From Vulcanimicrobiota bacterium (lineage in GTDB: Bacteria > Eremiobacterota > Eremiobacteria > Baltobacterales > Baltobacteraceae), in the NCBI GenBank assembly GCA_030042755.1, contig JASHZC010000065.1:1-5916 (forward strand): 5,916 nt of DNA. The letters run 5' to 3'. The translations under genes and the position numbers were made by a program. Under the pieces are notes generated by a model. That model did not search any database. It was not told where the DNA came from and saw nothing but the letters and a program-made list of their open reading frames with translations. Positions 1 through 5,350 of this stretch are shown in pieces. Every line of letters begins with the position of its first letter. Positions within the stretch are counted from its first letter, which is position 1.

Positions 1-250
1 GCCGGCGCTCGAGGCGCACGGGTACGAAGAGCTTGGCGCGCGCGTGCTTCGCTCGCACAAGCGGTGGGTGATCGACGAGGGCTACATCTTTCGATTGGCG
101 AGTGAGGTGCTGCAGCATCACGACACGGTGACCTTCGCGTGGGAAATGCTCCCGCGTTCAGGCGGCGAAGCGATCTCCGAAGGACGCGATTTTCTCATGC
201 TGGCCGAAGACGGTCGCATGCAAGACGTCTATCAGTTCGTGACCCGTTGA
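1..250 (+). CDS. NTF2/SnoaL-like domain protein, C-terminal part (5' end outside window)
   Basis: An open frame enters from the left edge (first full codon at base 2) and ends at TGA 248-250, giving 82 visible residues. The visible part resembles the last half of small alpha+beta-barrel proteins of the NTF2/SnoaL-like superfamily: a helix ending in a strand (DEGYIFRLASEV), a strand after HHDTVTFAWEM, and the closing pair EGRDFLMLAEDGRMQDVYQF. The G-x-DF...L-x-x-DGR pattern is typical of the final hairpin in this superfamily. Such proteins are small soluble enzymes or binding proteins with varied substrates, so no reaction can be assigned. The stop overlaps the TTG start of the downstream dehydrogenase, which suggests translational coupling and perhaps a shared pathway. 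The family call rests on pattern recognition of a partial protein. The true start is not in the window; the ATG at 44 is internal. Confidence 0.7.
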   Translation, partial: PALEAHGYEELGARVLRSHKRWVIDEGYIFRLASEVLQHHDTVTFAWEMLPRSGGEAISEGRDFLMLAEDGRMQDVYQFVTR

Positions 251-1266
251 AACGGCGTAGTTATCGCGCAGAGCCCGGCGCGGGCCTGGTGGGCCTTCAC
301 CTTCGCAACGAGGAGATCGGACCTCCGAACGGCCGCCAAGTGCTCGTTCGAATCGTCGCAACCTCGCTCAATTTCCGTGAGCGCATGATCCTGATCGACG
401 GGCGCTATTCGCTGCCGTTGAAACACGATTTGATCCCGCTATGCGATGGAGCAGGTGAAGTCATCGGTCTCGGCCCCGACGTCACGCGTCTGAAATTGGG
501 CGATCGGGTTGCAGGCTCGGTCTTTGCGCGCTGGATCGACGGACCGTTTTCGCGCGCGTACGCCGATCAACTCGGTGGATCCCTTGACGGGATGCTGACC
601 GAATACGTGCTGCTCGACGAGGACGCGCTCGTTTCGATTCCGTCGCACCTCTCATACGAAGAAGCCGCAGCGTTTCCGTGCGCGGGCGTGACGGCCTGGA
701 ACGCGCTGACGTGGGGAACGCCGGTCGCGCCCGGGCAAAGCGTTCTCGTCCTCGGATCCGGCGGTGTGTCGCTCTTTGCACTGCAGTTTGCGAAGCTCTT
801 CGGTGCGCGTACCATCGTCACGACGTCGTCCGCGGAAAAGGCTCAGATTCTTCGCGATCTCGGAGCGGACGACGCGATCGATCGCAGCCAGAATCCGCAG
901 TGGGATCGAGTCGTTCGAGATCTCACCGGGGGAATCGGCGTCGATCGCGTCATCGAAGTAGGCGGTGCTGCGACGCTCGCGCAATCGATCGCATCGCTCG
1001 CGATGAGCGGGCAACTTTCGCTGGTCGGCGCGGTCGCAAAGGCGGGCACGTTCGATTCGAGCGCGCTCGCCGCCAACGTCTATACGATGCATCGCCTCGC
1101 GCTCGGAAGTCGCGCTCATTTTCTCGCAATGAATCGCGCCGTTGCTGCCAGCGGAATCCGACCGGTGATCGATCGTGTCTTTGCATTCGAAGACGCGCCG
1201 GCAGCGTTCGCCTATTTCTTCGAGCGCGATGGGATCGGCAAGGTAGTAATCCGCGCCGGCGACTAG
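247..1266 (+). CDS. Medium-chain alcohol dehydrogenase / quinone oxidoreductase-like protein, probably NADP(H)-dependent
   Basis: The 339-residue product has the normal length and domain order of the MDR superfamily (COG0604-like): an N-terminal GroES-like catalytic domain (about 1-125, with SLNFRE and CDGAGEV...GDRVAG), a Rossmann domain (about 130-290) and a C-terminal return to the catalytic fold ending in FGKVVI-like GIGKVVI. The nucleotide-binding loop is GSGGVS at residues 170-175. The end of the second Rossmann strand is TTSS rather than an acidic residue, which in this superfamily favours NADP(H). Only two cysteines are present (66 and 145) and the structural-zinc cysteine cluster is missing, so a zinc-free quinone- or enone-reductase type is likely; the substrate is unknown. 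I chose TTG 247 because it restores the usual N-terminus (K-R-R-S-Y-R-A-E-P-G) and overlaps the upstream TGA. The longer frame from ATG 139 would lie inside the upstream gene. GTG 289 is an alternative that loses the first strand. There is no clear Shine-Dalgarno, consistent with coupling to the upstream gene. Confidence 0.88.
   Translation: MKRRSYRAEPGAGLVGLHLRNEEIGPPNGRQVLVRIVATSLNFRERMILIDGRYSLPLKHDLIPLCDGAGEVIGLGPDVTRLKLGDRVAGSVFARWIDGPFSRAYADQLGGSLDGMLTEYVLLDEDALVSIPSHLSYEEAAAFPCAGVTAWNALTWGTPVAPGQSVLVLGSGGVSLFALQFAKLFGARTIVTTSSAEKAQILRDLGADDAIDRSQNPQWDRVVRDLTGGIGVDRVIEVGGAATLAQSIASLAMSGQLSLVGAVAKAGTFDSSALAANVYTMHRLALGSRAHFLAMNRAVAASGIRPVIDRVFAFEDAPAAFAYFFERDGIGKVVIRAGD
1263..1266. other. 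Overlapping convergent stop codons in a shared CTAG palindrome
   Basis: The + strand dehydrogenase ends with TAG at 1264-1266 and the - strand gene B' ends with TAG read from 1265-1263. The palindrome CTAG therefore supplies both stops, and the two genes overlap tail to tail by four bases. No hairpin with a T-run lies between them, so each transcript must end inside, or run into, the other gene. Confidence 0.9.
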
Positions 1267-1658
1267 GCGCGCGCCCCGATCACCAACAACGCCGCATCGG
1301 CAGCTTCTCGAATTTGCGCGTCGTCGTCCTCCGCGCGTGCCTGCACGAGGGCTTGCACGCACCATGGCTGACCGACGATCGCCAGCCGCTCGATCATGTC
1401 CATGCGCGTCGGCTCGTCGACCGGTCCATTCGAACCGCCGAGTTCGCGAGCCCAGGCGTCGCCGGCGGGCTGCGAAACGACCGCCGGCAGTTCGCGCGAT
1501 GGATAGTCCGGCGCCTCTTGGCGCGCCATCTCCGGCACAGCCGCTCTTAACGTAGCCGCACGCTCTCGCCGAACCAGCCACGTCCCCAGCGCGAAAAAAC
1601 ACGCGCCGATCGCAAAGACGACGAGAAGAATTACGTAGCCTGGATTACTCGAGTGCAA
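1263..1658 (-). CDS. Membrane-anchored HEAT-repeat-like small protein (B')
   Basis: The 131-residue product has one N-terminal hydrophobic segment (about residues 7-29, GYVILLVVFAIG...), directly followed by basic residues (RRER). By the positive-inside rule the rest of the protein should be cytoplasmic. A polar, proline-containing linker (about 35-78) leads to a helical region (about 80-128) whose last helix, QIREAADAALLVIG, has the HEAT-repeat pattern of an Arg followed by small residues and a Leu-rich face. HEAT-like repeats usually bind proteins. The only plausible start is TTG at 1658: an in-frame TGA lies about 30 bases upstream, and the stretch between holds no ATG or GTG. This start lies inside the end of A' (14-base overlap) and has no clear Shine-Dalgarno, so translation probably depends on coupling to A'. 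It matches B (4942-5343) in size, layout and position after a large repeat protein. The function is unknown. Confidence 0.78.
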   Translation of the reverse strand: MHSSNPGYVILLVVFAIGACFFALGTWLVRRERAATLRAAVPEMARQEAPDYPSRELPAVVSQPAGDAWARELGGSNGPVDEPTRMDMIERLAIVGQPWCVQALVQARAEDDDAQIREAADAALLVIGARA

Positions 1659-4600
1659 TCTGCGCGGCGCCGCGTAACGAATCCATCACGCGCACGAGCG
1701 CTTCGTCGAGCGTCCGATTGACGCTCGACATCAGGACGCGATGGAACTCTTCGATCGGCAATTCGCTCAAAACGGTGAGAACTTGCAGCAATTCACCGCG
1801 ATAGCTTTCGAGCGCGTCGGTGCGATACGAACCGTGATACACCATCGTTCCGAGAAGTTGCGCGTTGAGCAGCCAGGGCGTTACCGCACCCAGCGGCACG
1901 GTTTCCAAATCCGGCAACAGCGACCGCGCTACGTCGATTTCGATCGCGCCGGCGATGCGCACCGTGCCTTCCTGCGGTGCTTGCGGCGATGCGGTCGGTG
2001 CAAAGCCCAAACTTTCAACGACGTCGCGCATCGCATCGCGGCTCTCGCGATCTTCGAGATCTTTACCGGTGAGCGTCAACCGCGGCATGCGCAAGCGCAC
2101 GAAGAGTTTTTCGAGCGGCGCGCGCAACGCGCGGCTCGCATTTGCAAACGTGCCGTCGACATTGCTCGGCGCATTCTGCGCGTGTTCCGGAAACAGCATC
2201 CGCAACGCAAAGAGATGCTGCACGAGGCCGCCGGCACTGTTGCTTCGTTCCAGCATGCGCAGCGTATTGTTCAGACGCTCGGCCGAGAAATCGATGTAGA
2301 GCACCGGAGAAGTCAAATCCGATGCGGGCGCGGCAGTCGCGGCAGCCTCTTGCGAGCTGGTAATCGTTTGCACCAGCTCCTGCAACGCGCGCGGTGCTGC
2401 ATCGCCGGGCGCGATTGCGGCAGCCGGTGCCGGAACCTCGATCGACGGAGGTTCGACCGATTCGGTGGGCTTTTCGACGAGTGGGAAGATGCGCGCGATC
2501 GAGATCGGGGTGCCGGCCGTCGATTCGCTCAAACTCGGCTGCGCCGCGACGCGAACCGTTGGCGCGACGATCGCACACGTCGTGCCTTCATCCCATTCCA
2601 ATACCGCACGCGTGTCGAGCGTCGTCCCTTCGGCAAGCGGTGCCATCACCATGGCTTCCCAGCGAATGCGCAAATCGATCGTGGGGTTTACGTCGGCAAG
2701 CACGAGTCCGCGCGCCGACCAAAGTTGCGACGTGCCCGCATCGTCGGCGATCGCAAGGCCGTTGATCGTCGTGGACGATGGAACGTACACCGCGAGGTTG
2801 GTCGGAACGACGCGCACGACGAGGCGATCGGCCGGACCGTCGCCTTCGTTACGAAGCCGGATCTCGTAGTAGAGACGCTCTCCGGCATTGACCGTATCGG
2901 CGGGAATTGCGAGCAGCTGCGCGGTTTGCGCGAATTGCGCCTGCGCGTACGTCGACAGGTCGAGGGTTGGAAACTGAACGGGGCTGACGCCGCGTCCGTA
3001 CAGCCACCCCTCGAGCGCCAGCGTGCGATTGCCGCTGACAGCACGCACCAGGCGCAGCGTTACGCGCGACTCATGCGTCGTCTCGGCAGCAATGTCGGTA
3101 AACGTAAGACCGTCACCCTCGCGCCGCGCTTCGACGGCGCGATCGATCGCCAGTTCCGGCGGCAACGTGAGCGAGAGCCGCGCGTCGCGTAGCACGTCGG
3201 AGCCCGCGTTGTGCACGCGGACAAGCGCGTCGACCGTTTTCCCCGGGCGCAACGGTTCGTGCGAAACCAATTCCCATTCGACACGTTCGACCGAGGGGCG
3301 CGAGCGCACGACCGCCGTCGCCATGCCTAAATCGATTGCCCCTCCGCCATGTTCGAGCACAGCGCCGAGCGTCACGGAGGAACGATCGGGAACGCGCGAC
3401 GCAACCGTCCCCACGATCGCAAACGTGCGCTCCTGATGCGGATGCACGATGCCGAGTGCAATCGGCGCATCATATGGAAGCGTTTCTTCCGGCGTTTCGC
3501 CGGCCCGCAGATCGGTTAGGTACAATCCCGGTATCAATCGTAGAACGACGTCCGATTCCGGCGCGGTGCCGTCGTTGTACACGTGAACGGTGAACGCAAT
3601 GTCTTCGCGCGCTTGCACCACGCCGCGATTGGTTTCCACGTAGTTGCGCGCCCGGCTGAAACGCGGCGCTACGCGTACGTTGAGTCGCCGCGAAAAGGTG
3701 CGCTCGCCGCCTTTCCAGCGTAGCGACGAATCAATCGGAAGCGAGGTTTCAGAGCTTGTGGGCACCGCCACGGTAGTCGAGATGCCGGCTTCCACGACGC
3801 GTCCGGCTGCGAGCGAACCGAGCGAGAACGTCAAGTTCTTAATCGCTTCATCGCTGACCGGCTGCCCGTCGACATGCGCGGTTCCGGGCGCGTATGCAAG
3901 TCCTGCCGGCAATCGAAACGCGATTTGCACGCGCTCGGCGACGCCGGTGCCGGCGTTCATCGCGCGCAGCACCATTGGGACGCTCATGCCCGGCGATACG
4001 ACGTCGTCACTCGTTACGGTGAACTCGGTATCTCCACCATCGAAATCGACCGGCGACGCAACGACGACATCGCGCGATTCGATCGTGAACTCGGTCGTTT
4101 CACGCGAGCCGACCGTGCCCGACGCCTTGATGCGCGTTCCGTCCGCCAACGGCGAATCGATCGTGACTTGGTATTCTACGACGACCGATTGCGACGGACC
4201 GAGCCGCGCGCTGACGATCGTGGAGCTGCTGTAATCGAACGGTTCGCCTTCGATCCCGGTGATGACGCGGCCGTCGATGCGCGCGCTGCGCTGCACGTAC
4301 GTCGTGTGATCGGGTGCCGGAAGCACGACGACGACATCGTGCGCACTCGAGCTTCCCGTGTTGCGTATAACTGCGCGTACCGCCAGCGGATCTCCGGGAC
4401 GCGGCGAAGGCGGAGCGCCGATCGTGACCGCCGTCGCGCCGTTCTGCAACTCGGGCCGGCTGCGAACCAACAGTCGCTCGATATTCGAGCCGACGAGCGG
4501 CGTCTGATCGGTGATCAGTGCAGCTTGAAACACGAGGTCGCTGCCGTCTTCGATGGTGTCGTTGACGCGGAAAACGCAGGTGACGCGCCGCTGCGCGTTC

Positions 4601-4893
4601 GGTTCCAACTCGCCGATCGACGCGCCGTTTGGGTCGATGAAGGAACCTTCGCCGAGCGATGCGTCGTCGACCATATCGCCGTCCGCAACACGAACGACTC
4701 CGGGCGGCTGCGCGAAGCGCACGCGCACGCCGGTAGCCGGCGCGCCGCCAAGATTCGAAAAGGAAAAGGTGACGCTGATTGTATCGCCTGGCGCTACCGA
4801 ACGTTTGGGCTCGAGAGCGAGCGTACGTAGACTCTCAGCCAACGCGGGTGAGCCGGGAGCGAAAATGCCGGTTAACGAGGTCGAAGACACCAC
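1645..4893 (-). CDS. Large DUF11-like repeat protein with helical C-terminal domain (A')
   Basis: The 1082-residue product is built from six beta-sandwich units of about 120-135 residues (residues 22-784), an Ala/Pro-rich linker (about 785-860) and a helical C-terminal domain (about 861-1082). Each unit carries the DUF11/CARDB-like signature: P-G or similar, alternating strand residues, then N-x-G, then a strand rich in V/L. DUF11 proteins are usually surface or secreted, but no signal peptide, transmembrane segment or sorting signal is visible here. The N-terminus is a short Ser/Thr-rich stretch, and two in-frame TGA codons just upstream of the start rule out an extension. GTG 4893 (with a second GTG next to it) is supported by AAAAGGAG at 4906-4899, five bases upstream. 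Only two cysteines occur (106 and 773). The C-terminal domain is homologous to the end of the neighbouring upstream gene. The gene sits between two membrane-anchored HEAT-like genes. A scaffold or protein-binding role is inferred; no catalytic motif was found. Confidence 0.85.
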   Translation of the reverse strand: MVSSTSLTGIFAPGSPALAESLRTLALEPKRSVAPGDTISVTFSFSNLGGAPATGVRVRFAQPPGVVRVADGDMVDDASLGEGSFIDPNGASIGELEPNAQRRVTCVFRVNDTIEDGSDLVFQAALITDQTPLVGSNIERLLVRSRPELQNGATAVTIGAPPSPRPGDPLAVRAVIRNTGSSSAHDVVVVLPAPDHTTYVQRSARIDGRVITGIEGEPFDYSSSTIVSARLGPSQSVVVEYQVTIDSPLADGTRIKASGTVGSRETTEFTIESRDVVVASPVDFDGGDTEFTVTSDDVVSPGMSVPMVLRAMNAGTGVAERVQIAFRLPAGLAYAPGTAHVDGQPVSDEAIKNLTFSLGSLAAGRVVEAGISTTVAVPTSSETSLPIDSSLRWKGGERTFSRRLNVRVAPRFSRARNYVETNRGVVQAREDIAFTVHVYNDGTAPESDVVLRLIPGLYLTDLRAGETPEETLPYDAPIALGIVHPHQERTFAIVGTVASRVPDRSSVTLGAVLEHGGGAIDLGMATAVVRSRPSVERVEWELVSHEPLRPGKTVDALVRVHNAGSDVLRDARLSLTLPPELAIDRAVEARREGDGLTFTDIAAETTHESRVTLRLVRAVSGNRTLALEGWLYGRGVSPVQFPTLDLSTYAQAQFAQTAQLLAIPADTVNAGERLYYEIRLRNEGDGPADRLVVRVVPTNLAVYVPSSTTINGLAIADDAGTSQLWSARGLVLADVNPTIDLRIRWEAMVMAPLAEGTTLDTRAVLEWDEGTTCAIVAPTVRVAAQPSLSESTAGTPISIARIFPLVEKPTESVEPPSIEVPAPAAAIAPGDAAPRALQELVQTITSSQEAAATAAPASDLTSPVLYIDFSAERLNNTLRMLERSNSAGGLVQHLFALRMLFPEHAQNAPSNVDGTFANASRALRAPLEKLFVRLRMPRLTLTGKDLEDRESRDAMRDVVESLGFAPTASPQAPQEGTVRIAGAIEIDVARSLLPDLETVPLGAVTPWLLNAQLLGTMVYHGSYRTDALESYRGELLQVLTVLSELPIEEFHRVLMSSVNRTLDEALVRVMDSLRGAAQIALE
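1648..2313 (-). other. Helical C-terminal domain of A' shared with neighbouring paralog A
   Basis: Residues about 861-1082 of A' change from beta-rich repeats to a mainly helical domain. It starts near LYIDFSAERLNNTLRMLER, has a conserved HLFALR-x-LFPE segment (893-903) and the block KLFVRLRMP (929-937), and ends in amphipathic helices. The terminal segment of gene A shows the same order: LRFLDE, HLFAIR-x-FFPE and RLFIKLRLP, then helices to the stop. I do not recognise this domain as a named family. Its occurrence in both large proteins, each encoded just before a HEAT-like gene, makes it a candidate docking domain for the HEAT partner (inference). Confidence 0.7.
2542..4830 (-). repeat. Six tandem DUF11-like beta-sandwich units within A'
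   Basis: The protein-level repeats cover roughly residues 22-146, 150-279, 288-409, 412-531, 534-648 and 655-784. The anchor N-x-G triplet falls at residues 47, 178, 313, 440, 562 and 682, so the spacing is 131, 135, 127, 122 and 120. Most units begin with a PG-like turn (APGD, RPGD, SPGM, QARE, RPGK, NAGE) and continue with alternating hydrophobic residues. The units are strongly diverged from one another, which points to an old array, not a recent slippage product. There is no obvious DNA-level repetition. Confidence 0.75.
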
Positions 4894-4898
4894 GCTAT

Positions 4899-4906
4899 CT
4901 CCTTTT
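4899..4906 (-). promoter_or_regulatory. Strong Shine-Dalgarno for A'
   Basis: On the - strand the sequence reads AAAAGGAG, then ATAGC, then GTG. This is the clearest ribosome binding site in the window. It fixes the A' start at GTG 4893 (five-base spacing) or possibly at the next GTG (4890, eight-base spacing). Confidence 0.85.
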
Positions 4907-4909
4907 CAC

Positions 4910-4927
4910 GTTCATCGGCAGATGAAC
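4910..4927 (-). promoter_or_regulatory. Perfect 7-bp hairpin just upstream of the A' ribosome binding site
   Basis: The - strand reads GTTCATC, TGCC, GATGAAC: a perfect seven-base inverted repeat with a four-base loop. It lies three bases upstream of the AAAAGGAG ribosome binding site, in the only real intergenic space of the operon (4894-4941). No T-run follows on either strand, so it does not look like an intrinsic terminator. It could shape access to the ribosome binding site, mark an RNA processing site or bind a regulator; the choice is open. Confidence 0.55.
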
Positions 4928-4941
4928 CTCGGCGGCCCAGG

Positions 4942-5343
4942 CTAGTCGAGCAACGCCAATGCCTGCGCGATACGGTCCGCTCTCGTGCCGGGATGACGCG
5001 CTAAGAACTCATCGACCACGCTTTGCCGTCCGTTTCCGGCCAGCGCGTGCGCGGCGGCTAACGAGACCGCTTCGGCCGGGTCGTTGAGCGCGTGCTCCAG
5101 CAAACGCTGCGAACGCTCGTCGTCGAGCGCCGCCACTGCAAATACCAAGTCGCAGCGCGCCGCTTCCGAAAGTCCCGCGAACTCCTCACCCGCCTCGTTG
5201 GTCCAATCGGTCGTCGCGCGCAGGGGCTCGCGGCCGGCGCTTTTCTTTGGTTCCACCGTGCGACGTGGCGCGAGCCACGCGTACAAGCCAAGCCCAATGC
5301 CGGCGATCAGCAAGAGCAACGCCGCTATCGCGATCGCCGACAT
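4942..5343 (-). CDS. Membrane-anchored HEAT-repeat-like small protein (B)
   Basis: The 133-residue product starts with a clean hydrophobic anchor (about residues 3-24, IAIAALLLLIAGIGLGLYAW), followed at once by basic residues (PRRTVEPKK). No charge precedes the anchor, so an N-out, C-in orientation is expected. A polar linker (about 28-52) leads to an alpha-helical region (about 57-131) of short helix pairs such as EAVSLAAAHALAGNG, with the spacing of HEAT/Armadillo-like repeats. The segment L-S-E-A-A-R-C-D-L-V matches V-D-E-P-T-R-M-D-M-I in B'. ATG 5343 follows the stop of gene A by three bases with no evident Shine-Dalgarno, so reinitiation after A is likely. The role is unknown; a cytoplasmic-face tether for the neighbouring large proteins is inferred from gene order and topology. 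Confidence 0.82.
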   Translation of the reverse strand: MSAIAIAALLLLIAGIGLGLYAWLAPRRTVEPKKSAGREPLRATTDWTNEAGEEFAGLSEAARCDLVFAVAALDDERSQRLLEHALNDPAEAVSLAAAHALAGNGRQSVVDEFLARHPGTRADRIAQALALLD

Positions 5344-5350
5344 TAATTAA
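5343..5350. other. AT-only stop/start junction TTAATTAA between A and B
   Basis: The palindrome TTAATTAA carries the TAA stop of gene A (5349-5347, - strand), and its left end is the first base of the CAT that encodes the ATG of gene B (5343-5341). In this GC-rich window an eight-base AT-only palindrome stands out. It keeps the stop and start three bases apart, in line with termination-reinitiation. Confidence 0.6.

Noticed and set aside
139..246. N-terminal extension of the dehydrogenase from ATG 139
   Set aside because: The extra 36 residues overlap the NTF2-like gene in another frame, are Arg-rich and are absent from the usual MDR N-terminus.
652..1602. - strand frame of 316 codons and a + strand frame at 678-1550 over the dehydrogenase end
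   Set aside because: Both cross the convergent gene boundary, overlap two supported genes and encode Arg-rich products without a fold signature.
1741..3192. Long + strand open frame of 483 codons opposite A'
   Set aside because: Its product is Arg-rich with no recognisable domain, and it lies wholly antisense to A', whose repeats and paralogy show the - strand is coding. It is a GC-driven shadow.
3874..4830. Long + strand open frame of 318 codons opposite the DUF11-like array
   Set aside because: It is Arg/Asp-rich, low in hydrophobic residues and antisense to well-supported repeats, so a shadow frame.
4830..4893. Possible signal peptide at the A' N-terminus, with a PALAES stretch resembling a cleavage site
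   Set aside because: There is no basic start region and no hydrophobic core long enough, and two in-frame TGA codons upstream prevent extension.
4910..4927. Hairpin as an intrinsic terminator after B
   Set aside because: No T-run follows on either strand and the stem is only seven pairs; a strong ribosome binding site follows immediately.
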